A stretch of DNA of 64,000 bases from positions 131,512 through 195,511 of the forward strand of contig CAJNOJ010000168.1 of assembly GCA_905250025.1 (NCBI GenBank). The letters run 5' to 3'. Below are positions 48,392 to 60,700 of the stretch, in pieces; position 1 is the first letter of the stretch, and each line of letters begins with the position of its first letter. Made by a program: the position numbers and the translations under genes. Below the pieces are notes generated by a model. That model had not been told where the DNA came from and did no database searches. It saw only the letters and a list, made by a program, of their open reading frames with translations. Origin of the DNA: Adineta ricciae (lineage: Eukaryota > Rotifera > Eurotatoria > Adinetida > Adinetidae).

Positions 48392-49253
48392 ATGGCAACG
48401 AAACGTGCTCAACCAGATTGGTCATTTAAAATTTTGTTGATCGGTGATAGTGGCGTGGGAAAAACATGTTTAATGTTTCGATTTGCTGGTAAGTCTCGTT
48501 TTCCCTCCGCTCGTATACGAAAGCACAATAAACTTGTTAGTTTCTGGCTGATCAGATTTCCTTGCCGTTGTTTTTTTTCTCCCGAAAGGTCACTGCTTAT
48601 CTTTGTTTCTATAGACAATATGTTTGCTGAATCATTTACACCAACGATTGGTATTGATTTTAAAATTAAGACACTGCGTGTGCGAGATAAGACTGTCAAG
48701 TTACAATTGTGGGACACAGCTGGTCAAGAGAAATTTTTTAATATCACACGATCTTATTATGTAAGTTGTCCTCGATCGTATTCACACTCACGAACACTCG
48801 ATTCTTTTTCTTCTTCTTCTTCAGCGTAATGCTGACGCCATAATTCTTGTTTACGATCGTACAGAAGCAACTTCGTTTCAAAATATCGTTCGATGGATGA
48901 GAAACATCGATGAGAATGCTCCAGATGATGTCGTTCGAATCTTAGTTGGAAACAAAAGTGATATACACGATCGTTTAGTGGTATCCACCAATGAAGGCAA
49001 GTTGCTAGCTGATAAATTTCGTGTTGATTTCTTCGAAACAAGTGCCAAATCTGATACTAGTCCAACAGTTTCCAAAATGTTCTTTTTCCTCACGGAAAAA
49101 TTACTGGATCAGAAACAAGAAGCCGCATTACGCGAAAAGCAATTCTCAACACCGCATCAAACAGGAAATATCAGCTTAACGAATAACCAATCAGAAACTA
49201 CGTACGGCAAATTACTAGGTTGTTGTTCATCAACGAGAACTGTAGATGAATAA
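48392..49253 (+). CDS. Rab-family small GTPase with atypical C-terminus
   Basis: Three exons (48392-48488, 48615-48760, 48825-49253) encode 223 residues. The fold is complete: P-loop GDSGVGKT, switch [14 protein letters not shown], switch [19 protein letters not shown] and ETSAK. The overall sequence is closest to the exocytic Rab8/10/15 group by eye, but a subfamily call is uncertain. It should act in membrane traffic. The C-terminus is unusual: the two cysteines expected at or within a few residues of the end lie eight residues before it ([13 protein letters not shown]). Canonical geranylgeranyl motifs are CC, CxC, CCxx or CCxxx at the very end. No downstream exon with a better ending is evident. 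Confidence 0.9.
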
Positions 49254-50423
49254 AAATCCTTTTCTCTCTTTCGTATTGTACATTTATATAGATATATATA
49301 TATATATATATTCTCAATGTTTATAGTTAATCATTCCATGCTTCTCTTGAAAAGTTAAATGTATGATTGATTGTCTTTTGAATGAAACATATTCTTGCAT
49401 ACTTGAAATATGCCATGTACTTATGAAAAGTTGGAACGTGTCTTTGAATAGCGAGAAAGTTGAATCGTATACACGACGGAAGTCGACTCTTGAAAGTTTT
49501 CTTTTATAAGCAAATTCGAATCGGTAAAAAGTAACGGTTGTATTCACTTTCTCAACAAAATCAATACACTAATGTACATATAATGGCATTTTATGGTATG
49601 ATTATTGGCACAGAACGACGTAGATCAATTTGGCCATTTTGGAATTCTCTAATTTGAATATTTCGAGGCTTGTTAAACAACGGTTCCTAGATAGAATTAC
49701 ACTCTACTATAGAAGTTGGAAAAATAGAGATCCGACCAGATGAATCACTTCCTGTCGTTCATAAATGTTGACTTCATTATAAATATTTGCTTTCCAGCAA
49801 ATACAGATCGTCTCGAGCAGAAGAAAACTCGTATTTGCTATCTTTCTGTTCTGTAACACAAAAGACTTTTATTCTTTTGATTACGTTAAAACATAAGACG
49901 CTGTTTCGCTAACAATATTTGACGTATTCTCTCCGATCGTTCCAAACTTTTCTATATAATCGAATTGATCGCAATGATTCTGTACATATAAAAACATGCG
50001 ACATCTTCTAGAGTATCTGTATATATCTACTGTTATACAAATGCGACCATGAACATTATTAAATTTCTTCTTGCAATATTCATGAGAATGAATTGAATCC
50101 ATTTGATTATATACTGTGCAAACAAATCCTCTATACCGTTTCATCGTTTTGTATGCGTCTCATGCATTTCTTTGTTTACTGGTTATATAAATACATGACA
50201 TCAGACATGGTACTGCGAGAAAGCATTTACTGCTGAAATTTAGTTCATGTTGTGATATTAAATAATGACAAAAGCAAATACACACGCTCGAAGGTCAAAT
50301 GAAATATTCACACAATCTCAATTGGTTATTATGTACAAGAAAAAGAAAAGCAAATGATTCACCACATCGTTTCGAAAGAGAAATTGTCTTAGGTATCTTG
50401 TTTTTCTTCTTCTTGCCCACGTA
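49254..50423. other. convergent intergenic region, Rab / CDP-DAG synthase
   Basis: The two genes face each other here. It holds a TA microsatellite (about 49290-49311) and AT-rich sequence. A minus-strand frame at 49881-50144 shows no domain or splice support and is probably chance. Confidence 0.4.
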
Positions 50424-52282
50424 CTATTCTTTGAAATGATTACGAAGCAAACGAAGAAACTCTTCGCGGTTTTCGTGCGAGAGAGCTAATACTTGGAGAA
50501 GTAGTTTATGCGGCGATGCAACGCGTGCAAATGTTGAGATATACACATTTGTAAACATTGCCATTATAACTTGACAATCAAATCGATCCTGCAGAGAGAG
50601 AGGACACGATTATGTTAATGAAATTGAACAACAAAAACTAATATGCCTTACCATGAACCCACCGTGACCGGGTATAGTAGCAGCAAAGTCTTTGATTCGA
50701 AATGCTCGTTTAAATCCACTGGCAAAAAATCCACCAAACGGTCCAATACTCGAGGCAAATAACGAAAGTAACAGTGAGTGCAATTGAAATGGATATAAAA
50801 CTAATGAACGTTTCAGAAATGAGAGTGGCTTCGGCATCATATATATTGTTTTTTGAAACAGTGGCAATGGCGTGCACGATGTTGACAGACTCATCAGTTC
50901 GTCATTGTATTCTAATGGGCAAACGAAAAATTGGTAGCGACTGAGAACGCCCGCTAAAACAAAGCCGAAAATCAACGTTGATACACCGCCACCAATAAAG
51001 CCCTCCCATGTCTTCTTTGGTGATAATTTTGTTAATGGCGTTCGACCATAGAAAAAACCAAACATATAAGCCATTATGTCATTGCAGATAATTAACGACA
51101 CAGGAAATAGAAACCATATCATACCTAAATTACGTTTAATAATCCTTGTAAGCATTTTCGATATGTCATTAGTTTTCTAATTCATCACATTGTCCTCATG
51201 TCTCCTAGTTTTTGTGAAACTGAGTGTTGAGAAAGATTATAACTGTTGTCGACAGTCATTGATATCTAGTCTTTTCTTCAGAATTGAAGAACTATATGAT
51301 AATTCGGTTAAACCTTTTGTACAATGATTTACAAGGTCAACCCTTTCAAAGATCAATTCTGTAATTTCACAATTACACCACATCGACTTGTCATTTTGAA
51401 TGACTCATCGAATATATGCCACGTTGAATATTATTTTACAGTTCAGGTCAGATCACTTCATCAAAAAACTGTCAACGTGACAAATGATGATGACTCATAC
51501 ATGAAAACTTCTATCTTATGATGAATTGTTAACATACCCTCGCAAATGTTCTCTATCATTTGATGACTTGACGTCACCAGAATCATCAACGTGATATGTG
51601 TATATCCAAATAGAGTAAATTGTTTTAGATAATAGGTTTTCTTTAAACTTAAGACAAATCCAACGAATCCGCTTGTATAGAGGAGAAAAGCAACCATTCG
51701 GTGATATGTAACTAACGGTTGGAGAAAATTATTTCGATTTAGTAATGAACCAAAATGATGAATTAAACTCTCCCCATACAGCCAGTAGTTTGACGTAAAT
51801 AAGAAAAACCAAGATAATGTTCGAAACCATGGTAGATTGTGTGACTTATAAACAACATAGCCGATGTTGATAATTTCTTGAAAGCATTTGATTTGAATGA
51901 GAATAATAACCACCGATACAACTAACGGACCCATCGATACTAACTTAGCAAATCCAACAATCATGATGAATGAAAATATGCCGCGAATGATCCAATTACG
52001 CCAACGAGGATTGAAACCACTGAGAATTTTTTCAAAATATTGCATAAAGTTTGGTGTAGAACTTGTCTCTTCAAACATATGTGCACCAGTTGGATGTGAC
52101 GGTAAAGGTTCCATATCGTCATCAGTAGTCGGCACTGCTACAATCGGAGTCGTGATACTTGCCGCTGCTGCTGCTGCTTTAGCATTTTCACTCTGACTTA
52201 GTCGAGTAGCATTTGTAGTTATGTCACGTTCTACATGGCGTTGACGAATATCGGATATGTCAGATTTGACTGCGGAAGACAT
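50424..52282 (-). CDS. CDS1: phosphatidate cytidylyltransferase (CDP-diacylglycerol synthase)
   Basis: Three exons. The start at 52282 ([14 protein letters not shown]) is chosen over an upstream ATG at 52402 because the family begins with a polar tail like this one. Conserved blocks are [55 protein letters not shown] and, after a 413-base intron (51125-51537), [41 protein letters not shown] and [14 protein letters not shown]. The catalytic signature [18 protein letters not shown] is completed across a further intron as FMDRFD. The stop is at 50424-50426. The enzyme makes CDP-diacylglycerol from phosphatidate and CTP in the ER for phosphoinositide synthesis. It is intact. A Harbinger transposon begins 217 bases upstream of the start codon. 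Confidence 0.93.
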
Positions 52283-52560
52283 TGTACTGTCAATCGAGAA
52301 AAATGATGTCGTGGCAGAGAATATCTTTGGAAGAAAAGATCGTTTTTGTGCAAGGTGATGACAAATAAAACAAAGCGCTCGAAACAACAGTACAGGTATC
52401 AAGGAAGAAAACCAATGAAATATCTGACCGTTTTTCGACAGATGGCAATAGGAACCAGAAATTCATTGGATGAATCGATCAACTCAGTTATTGGCTATGG
52501 CTCGGTCTCCACTAGAGAAATAATACGAATTAAAAGTCGAATTAAAACACGCGTGTCTTC

Positions 52561-53003
52561 ACGTAAGATTTAATGCGCCAATAGGAAATGACATTGTGCC
52601 GCTATAATGTAGTCGAAGTGCATAAATACAGCACACGTGTACGAAACGAAATGTCGCTTGTTTGGTTTCTAAAGAAAATGAAGGAATCACTATGGAATAA
52701 AATTGAATGATGAAACATTTGCTCGAAAATGACGTGAGAGTTATTTCAAATTCTTATATTCGGCATAAAAACTGAAATATTNACGTAAGATTTAATGCGC
52801 CAATAGGAAATGACATTGTGCCGCTATAATGTAGTCGAAGTGCATAAATACAGCACACGTGTACGAAACGAAATGTCGCTTGTTTGGTTTCTAAAGAAAA
52901 TGAAGGAATCACTATGGAATAAAATTGAATGATGAAACATTTGCTCGAAAATGACGTGAGAGTTATTTCAAATTCTTATATTCGGCATAAAAACTGAAAT
53001 ATT
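52561..53003. other. assembly joint: 221-base exact duplication around a single N (52782)
   Basis: 52561-52781 is repeated at 52783-53003 with a single N between, again an offset of 222. It lies in the left subterminal region of the Harbinger element. It is most likely a scaffolding artefact. Confidence 0.85.
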
Positions 53004-53286
53004 ACAGAACTCTCATAAAATATAATGTGAACCTGAGGTTGAATGTTCTTGTATGTGAAATAAGATGAACAAACACATGTTGTAAAATATCTTGTTTGAT
53101 ATAAATACTAATTATATGGCAGATTAAGAAATTTGCTCGAATCATAACAAATTTTATTCAAGAAACGACTGAACAAAAAACATTTCTAGACATCTGCACG
53201 TAATCATTTGTACGAAAATTGAGAATTATTTGCGTACTATTATAGCAAAAGAATGAATTGAAGAAGAAATTATTGAAACATAAAGG

Positions 53287-54531
53287 TTAAATGGGATTCT
53301 GTGAAAAATATTGAGTTAATGCTTCTCTTGTTGCTATTGAAGCTGTTGTTTGTGTAGCACATGTTGGTTTTCGATAAATGGTTTCGCCAATGTCCCAATC
53401 GATTTCAACAGAATCTTGAGCATCGATACAAATATTGTGTAATATACACGTAGCTTTTATGATAGTTTTAACATTTGTAATATCATATTCCATTTTTTTA
53501 TGAATACTTCGAAAACGATTTTTTAAATGACCAAAAGCTCTTTCAATTGAACAACGACAATGGCTTAGACGGTAATTAAAGACAGATTGATCGCGTGGCA
53601 TGTCATATCGTTCGGTATATGGCTTCATTAGATATTTGCTCAATGGAAATGCTGAATCAGCAATAATATGAGATTGAATACGTGTATTATTAATTGTTAT
53701 ATAATTTTGAGTATAAATGTTTCCTTGCAGAAGTTCATATAAAGACGATCTGCTATAGACATTAGCGTCGTTGCACCGGCCAGGTGCACCGACATTTACG
53801 TATGTAAATTTTAAAGAAGAGTCAACAGCTGCCAATAAAATAATAGAGTGGTGTTTTTTATAATTATAATAGTCTGGTTCAAATCCAATTGGAGGTTCAA
53901 TAGCAATATGCGTTCCATCAAGAGCGCCTAAACACATCGGATAGTTAAATTTCTTCAAAAAAGCATCAGTGGTAGCCTTTATTTCTTGTTGTGTGGTTGG
54001 AAATTTAATGAGACAATGAAAATATAATTCAACAATAACATAACAGAAATCGTGCAAGATATTGGCAGCTGAACATTTTCCAATACCGAATAGATGACCA
54101 ATTGTTCTTAATTCACCTGTAGTACCCAATAAATATAACGCGCACGCAATTCGTTTATCTACTGGGATAGCTAAGCGCAACACGGTATCTTCTTTTTTTA
54201 CATATTTCCCGATTCGATCCACAAGTTGTGCAAAAGTTGAACGTTGTATTCGAAAATTGTCTTTGAATTGCTTCTCTGTCATATTGGGAACAATATCAGA
54301 CCACCATTCGCCACTTTTTGGATAAGACCAAACTGCTCGACGATGAGTATTTAGTGATTGATCAATAAGAAAATTTAAATTGAATACAAGGATATTTCTG
54401 AGTAACAATGCACGACGTTTTTTCACTCGTTGGTGTTGTAATTCACTATTAATGTTAACAATTTGACGTTTTAAATTTTTCTTTTTAATTAAATATGAAT
54501 GTAAAGCACCGAGGAACATTACTTTATCCAT
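53287..54531 (-). CDS. PIF/Harbinger DDE transposase (HARBI1-like nuclease)
   Basis: Intronless 414-residue frame, start at 54531 (MDKVMFLGALHS). An N-terminal basic helical region and a helix-turn-helix-like segment (RIACALYLLGTTGELRTIGHLFG) precede the DDE_4-type nuclease: first Asp in CLGALDGTHIAIEPP, second in APGRCNDANVY, a conserved IADSAFPL, and the Glu in CSIERAFGHLKNRF. All three catalytic acids are present and there is no frame break. It cuts and joins transposon ends together with the Myb-like partner encoded just upstream on the same strand. An intact frame beside recognisable ends suggests recent activity. A domesticated HARBI1 is less likely given the terminal repeats. Confidence 0.93.
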   Translation of the reverse strand: MDKVMFLGALHSYLIKKKNLKRQIVNINSELQHQRVKKRRALLLRNILVFNLNFLIDQSLNTHRRAVWSYPKSGEWWSDIVPNMTEKQFKDNFRIQRSTFAQLVDRIGKYVKKEDTVLRLAIPVDKRIACALYLLGTTGELRTIGHLFGIGKCSAANILHDFCYVIVELYFHCLIKFPTTQQEIKATTDAFLKKFNYPMCLGALDGTHIAIEPPIGFEPDYYNYKKHHSIILLAAVDSSLKFTYVNVGAPGRCNDANVYSRSSLYELLQGNIYTQNYITINNTRIQSHIIADSAFPLSKYLMKPYTERYDMPRDQSVFNYRLSHCRCSIERAFGHLKNRFRSIHKKMEYDITNVKTIIKATCILHNICIDAQDSVEIDWDIGETIYRKPTCATQTTASIATREALTQYFSQNPI

Positions 54532-55049
54532 AATTTGTCGAAGGAAAAATCTTGTGTTTTGAATTTGTATGTAAAAAATACACAGATTAGTATTTATCTA
54601 TAATGAAATCTTCCATAGACTATGTGAGTTTTTTCAATTTTAACAGAGTACAGACATCGGAATAATAAACATTATTCTTTATGAACAGAATCTTCTATGC
54701 AATTGATGAACAAATTTTTACCATGATTAGCACAAACGTACAATTTATTTTCTTATAACATTAATTCTAATTCTAGGATTTATCACAATATTTTCAATTA
54801 ACAGAATTACATGAGTAAAATCAGAAAATATTACATTAGCATATAGACTAGAACAGCTTTAGCATCATATATATACGTTGACCGAAAGTCATTTATACTG
54901 AACAGAAATAAAATGTTGAAAGAATATAGAAAAAATATAAATCATAAATTGATTTCAATATATATATATCACATTTAATATTTGGTCAACAACATTAACA
55001 ATTATTAATACAAACATTCATGAACATAAAAGAAATCATATAAGAATAT
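54532..55049. other. spacer between the two Harbinger genes
   Basis: AT-rich, no reading frame. It contains the transposase promoter and the 3' end of the Myb-like gene. Confidence 0.5.
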
Positions 55050-56537
55050 TTAACCTTGTGTGTTGAAACTATTTGCAATACTTCTAAATACATTCAAAAA
55101 TTCCTTCTCATTATTTAAACTCTCTTCTTGTAGTTTAGTTTGTTTTTCCAATAAAAGCAACGCCTTCGATTCTGCTTTAATAGCCATGTCATTGGCACCG
55201 TCAATTTTGTTTATCATTTGTTGAACAAGTTCCATACTAAAAGTGAAAACGACAAAAAAGTGAATTGTTGATTACACAAGGCAGCTTTTACCGCATATCA
55301 ACCACTTTCTTTTTTTTGGATGGTAAATTTCGTTTGATCGAATTGTCGGGAGTGTTTGAGGTAGTAGTTTTTTGTGTAGATGCTGAGTTTGGTGGACTTT
55401 TCGAATTGCATGATCGATTATCAGTATTATTTGTAATTTCTTCGATTTCTTTGATGAAAGTGGATATATTGTTATCTTCATCATCTTTTACTAATGAATT
55501 CAAATTTAAATCGGAAGGTGAAGTATTTTCAATGTCCACGAGCACTTGTTCATCTTGAAGAGATATGGAATCTGACAAAAGACTTTCGTCGTTAAATGGT
55601 CGTGCACCTAGTTAATGAGATAAAAAATGTACAAGTCAAACTATAAAGAAGCGTAGAATTCTTTACCGAGAAGCTTGTCAATTTGTTCGAAGTACGGCCA
55701 TGATGATGGACTACTACCTGTTTTACCTGATTCTTTTCGCTTTTTTCTGTATTCGGAAACGAGATTCGCTATTTTTGCCTTTACGTCTGTGCCGGTCATT
55801 ACTCGCGGTGATAAAAATTCATTTAATTGCTGTGCCATTCCATGATAAATCTTGGTATTTCTTGTTCCACCAGTCATCAAACTATCATAATGCTCACTCC
55901 AAATATTGATAAAAACAGACGTTTCTTCTTCTGACCAATTTTTGCCTCGTTTGTTTTTTTTTGACACTAAAAGAATTAGAATTATTCTATTTTTCTAATA
56001 AAAATATCACTAACAGTTTTCTTCATTTTCACTTTTTGTTGCTGATTTCGTAATTAACGTTTTATTCGATTGAGACGAGGAAGAGCGATTTCGTTTGATT
56101 GATGTTGATAGCACAGTTTCATTCGAATTATTATCTGCAAACATTTCAAAATAGAACGAGTTTATTTTTATGCAGATAACAACAGAATCTGTACTTTTAT
56201 CTGATGTTGAATCGAATTGAACGAAAGTATTTTGTAATGAAGTATTTGTCGAAGTAGATGATGCATGAGGTGGTTCGTGATTCGAAGATGCTGCTACTAC
56301 TGTCGAAGATGTTGAACAATTAGCGTCTAATGATGCTAGTGGTGTGCGTAATACGGTATTATTCTCGAAATTTGACGATGAAACAGATGAAGTAACAACG
56401 GAAGCATTTGGCGCAATCATACGAACTTGTGATGGCATATACAAGCGCGGTTGCTGTAATACTCCTTGTTGCACTGGTGCAAGGAAACGAATTTGTTGAT
56501 TGGAAGGAACAATTATACGAACATATTGAGGACGCAT
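55050..56537 (-). CDS. Harbinger Myb/SANT-like DNA-binding partner protein
   Basis: Four exons (56015-56537, 55667-55966, 55292-55607, 55050-55235/6) join in frame to about 441 residues. The start at 56537 (MRPQYVRIIVPSNQQ) follows an acceptor. The first exon is Ser/Thr/Asn-rich. The second holds a trihelix/MADF-SANT-type domain (NWSEEETSVFINIWSEHYDS ... WPYFEQIDKLLG). The third is acidic and ends in a basic KRNLPSKKKK cluster that may be a nuclear signal. The last is a coiled coil (ESKALLLLEKQTKLQEESLNN). In Harbinger elements this protein recruits the transposase to the nucleus and the transposon ends (family knowledge). Intact splice sites support a working element. Confidence 0.8.
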
Positions 56538-57788
56538 CTTAAATAATCTTAAAAATATGAAAATATTTACTATATCTTGCGGCAAAAATCAAGATGCATG
56601 TGCAGATTACATCGTTTTTAATACAGAGATATATTATATTCAATAAAATCGACGTAGTCCGTTAATAATACTCGACTTGCGATCAAACATGTGAACTCAA
56701 AATCTTTTGTACTAAAAAACGCAAAATTTTTTTTGATGAAGTGTATGTTTTCCATGGTTTAACAGCTAAACATCGATTATTTTGAAACAACGGTCCTTCT
56801 TTTGCTGAATGTTCTCACCCATGACAGAGATTTTGAACAAAATCTATGGATTTCACACTTGAGTTTTGACAAGTGTGACAACATATCAATAGCCATTGTT
56901 CTGTTTTATTTGCCTCAAGATCAAATCCTTTAATTTTGATAATTATTATTATTACCAACTTTGCTTTCTCCTTTTCATTTAATTTTATTACTATTTTAAT
57001 ATATTTTTTATTTTATTTCATGCTACTTTACGGAGGTTCAGCATATCTTTTTGATTAGACAAAAAGATGTCATTTGATTGGAGGATTAAGTTTAATACGC
57101 TCTGAAAAGCGCATTAAATACGTATTAAACTTTTGACCAATCAAGTTCTTTAATTCAGTATTAAATTTCATAGTGGAGACAAGGCCTATGGATATGTATA
57201 TTTTATATAAGGAAGCATAGAGACACGTGCTTTTTCCGAGATCAACACAAAAAATAATAATAATCAGACAAGTACAGAAGATATCTTNATGTCATTTGAT
57301 TGGAGGATTAAGTTTAATACGCTCTGAAAAGCGCATTAAATACGTATTAAACTTTTGACCAATCAAGTTCTTTAATTCAGTATTAAATTTCATAGTGGAG
57401 ACAAGGCCTTAGTATGCTCTGAAATTCAGACGAAGTTTATATTGGCTACTGGACATGCAATCACAAGGCAGATGAAACTAGCGCCATGCTGTAAATTAAT
57501 TGGTGAGGTAAGTAGGCGACATCTCTCCAACTTGGAGGTCGTTCTTTATTTACTATTGGTGGTTTATATATTCAACATGAAAAGGTAAATAAACAAAACA
57601 TCCACCTTGCCTTTCGTCTACTGAGTTCTACTGGACTTTCTTTTTCTAGGATATTGTTCGTTTAAATCTTACTATTCTTAATTGTGATGACATTTTTCAA
57701 TTTATAAGATAGGTTTTCAATGAATACAATGACGTTCGTGTTTCTGTTGTAGTTGATATTGAACGATATATTGCTAAAGTTGTATCAG
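56538..57788. other. Harbinger right end, assembly joint and upstream region of the GART-like gene
   Basis: Contains the 5' flank of the Myb-like gene, a subterminal palindrome (about 57070-57150, TTGATTGG ... TTTAATACG arms), the duplicated right terminus and then about 380 bases of upstream sequence for the GART-like gene. A donor-like gtaagt near 57508 and acceptor-like gttgtag at 57752 hint at a 5' UTR intron. No other gene is seen. Confidence 0.45.
57067..57409. other. assembly joint around N at 57288, branching duplicate of the Harbinger right end
   Basis: 57067-57187 is repeated exactly at 57289-57409 (121 bases), after which the two copies diverge into different flanks. The offset is again 222. 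Unlike the other two joints only part of the unit matches, so the first copy probably carries the flank of a different insertion or allele. Confidence 0.75.
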
Positions 57789-60700
57789 ATGTCGCAGGCG
57801 AACAACCGTGGTGGCGGCAACAAGCGGTCGCGTATCTCTTCATCAGGCGCCTATCGTCAGCGCGAGAACCAGTCGACATCGTCGTCGACAAATGTCGCTC
57901 AAACTCAATCGGGTTTAATTATTGATAATGAAACTGAACAATCATCCGAAGGAATCAAAGAGCAATTGAACAGTGTTGAAGATATCATCACACAACCTAT
58001 TATTGAAGTTCCAACCAAACGTTTATTGCACTTAAAAGAACTTGGTGGAAATCTTTTTGTCTCATCATCAACAAAAATCTATTCGAAAACATTACAAAAA
58101 CTATTCGATCGAGTCCTATTTACGAAATCATTAAACAATGACGTGAATACAGCACCATCTGATTTGCGCGTTTTCGAACGTGTTTTAGCACGTTCCGATG
58201 ACAACGACGCTTATTCGACATGCACATCATTGGCACAACCAGTACCAGCGACAATACTTGTGCTTGGCTCTACTGCATGCGAACATGCGCTTGTATGGAA
58301 ATTACTACAGCGAAGAAATTTCAAAATTTTTATATCACCTGGTAATAGTGGCACAACAATCGATCAATCAACCGGAACAATTTCGACAGTTTTCCAAAAC
58401 GAAAAAGATCTTTTGGAATATGTCGATACCAAACAAATTGACCTAGTTATATCGTTAAATAAGACATTTTACTTTGAAGAACTTGAAGCACGCCTTTGCG
58501 AACATGGCTTACATTACTTAGGATGTTCTGTTGATACATTAGTATTGACTGATAATCAATTAAATGCCAAACAATTTATGAGTAAACATAAAATTCCCAC
58601 ATTAGAGTGGACACATTGTTTGAATGAAGAAGATGCTCGGTCGTTTATCAATAAGTAAGCATATCGAAGACAGTAAAGATTTAGTAAACTTCCTTCCTCT
58701 CCATTAGATCTCCAAATCAACAGCAATGGATTATTCGGGCAACACATGGTAATGGTATAATCAACTGTAAAAGTCCAGACGAGGCAATGCAAACAATCAA
58801 AGCTGTTTTCGAAGTAAAAATGGAACAAACAAGCTTGAACTCGGATCGATCAACTGATTTGTCTGTTTTCTAGGATCATATTTTTGGTAAACTAAATCAA
58901 TCTGTCGTCGTCGAGCATGGTTATTCAGCAGACGATCATCAAGTTTGTGTTTTATACATTGTAAGTGACGGCGATGGTGATTATACTCAGTTACCAATAA
59001 TACAATCTGATCCATTACGAATGGGTGCTTATGGTCCATGTCCATATTTAACATCGAAACAATTATCCTATGTTCGTCGTCGTATTGTTGAACGTACACT
59101 TCGATGTTCACCAACGATTCGTCATTTGTTTGGTTTTCGTTTATTGATTCAAGGATCGAATTACAATCAAGTCTGTCTACTTGACTATGTGTCCACATTT
59201 GAAGAACCCGAAGCAGAGATTATCTTGTCATTATGCGAACCCGATGTGCTTCTTCAATACGCACTAGATCTACCGTCGGTTCCGATCATACCTTTGACAA
59301 GCAAAAAACGTCGTGTTCACTGTGTAAATACAACTATAACGTCAACGAAATCGTCTTTAACTATTTCGAACAAAGTTCTATCGACCGCAACGAAAAATAA
59401 CAAAGTGAAAATCTTTCACAATCAGACAGATGTTAATGTTAATAATAATGGAACAGGTGAAACAAATTTCATAACAACAAGCGGTGAACGAATCTTCAAC
59501 GTACTTGGTTATGGTTCGACCTTACAGGAAGCACAAATTCAATCGGTACTTGCTTGCGAATATATCAAACAGCATGCTAATGTTGACGATCTTCTGTTTA
59601 AATCCGATGTTGGTGCACAAGCGATTGAATGGTATAAGACGCGTGTTAATCGCAATCACTCGTCAACTGGTGGTTTAACGAATGGCAAAAAGAAGAAGGT
59701 GAAAAAGAAAATCTCGCTCCTATCAGGATCGAATAAACGAAATCGTAATTCGGCAAATCGTCGTCGTAACACGAAAAATTCCGAACAAGACAAAGGCAAT
59801 TATAATGAAGAGAATGAAACTAGTGATGATAATGATGAGGATGATGATGATGATGAAGACGAAGACGACGACGCTGAACCAATGGATTTCGAACGAGCAT
59901 TTGGCACCGTATCCGACATGCCGAAATTGGAACATATGGATATCTATCAAAATAATGGTACATTCGATGATCATAATGTTCATGAAGGTGAAACATATTT
60001 TGATTTGTCAAGCAAAATCGATCTGAAAACCTATAAGCAACCTGTTCTCGTATCGTCAACAATCAATTTGAATCCATTAGCAGCATTATTTAATTTAAAT
60101 GATAGCGATATGAGTGATTGTCAAACTGTTTTCGAATATCTTGGTCACGAACTAACTGTTCGATGTGCGAATGATCTTGTTGGTGCTCGTACACTTTACA
60201 TTCAATGTTACTCTTCACCAATATCATCACGTCGTTCAATTCAACGTTTCTATCAAGGAATCGAACAAGCATGTCAACAACTTGATTGTACACTTCTCAA
60301 AACGACCAGTTCTGCTATATCATCATCATCGTTCAGTTCATTATGTACAGGTCTATGTGATAGAGAATTTACTACACTGAATAATACAAGCCATCCAACG
60401 ATTAACGAAGGTGATTTCTTAGTGGCCATTCGAAGTAGTTCGGGCACAGTTAATACGCAAGGCTATGTACAGTTAAAAGAGTTATTCCAAAAGAAAAATA
60501 TTCATTTGAACGATACGGTACCTTTTCGAACTGCTGATGGTGAAGAAGAGTCATTTTTCTCATTATTGCTACAAAAATCATCTGTGTTAGCATCATCATT
60601 AGCTAAGACCATTGGTGAACTGATTAGAAATCGAACGATCAAAGCCGTTCGATATCTCAAAGGTATGTAGATTAGCTTTAGATTAATAAAAATCCTATCT

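Larger units (their letters stand above)
52499..57408 (-). mobile_element. PIF/Harbinger DNA transposon with transposase and Myb-like gene
   Basis: Left terminus GGCTCGGTCTCCACTA at 52499; right terminus in reverse complement GGCCTTGTCTCCACTA, present twice, ending at 57186 and again at 57408 across an assembly N. Similarity of the ends continues through AATACG/AATACT and AATTAAA, and subterminal words (TTTAATGCGC, CCAAT, AAATGACAT) are shared. Left flank TAT (52496-52498) equals the TAT after the first right end (57187-57189), a 3-base target duplication as in this superfamily; the second right end is followed by TTA. The element carries both expected genes on the minus strand. It sits between CDP-DAG synthase and the GART-like gene. 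Two assembly joints (52782, 57288) bound the contig that contains it. Confidence 0.8.

Noticed and set aside
49881..50144. 87-codon minus-strand frame
   Set aside because: No recognisable domain, no splice continuation, and it lies in a convergent 3' spacer.
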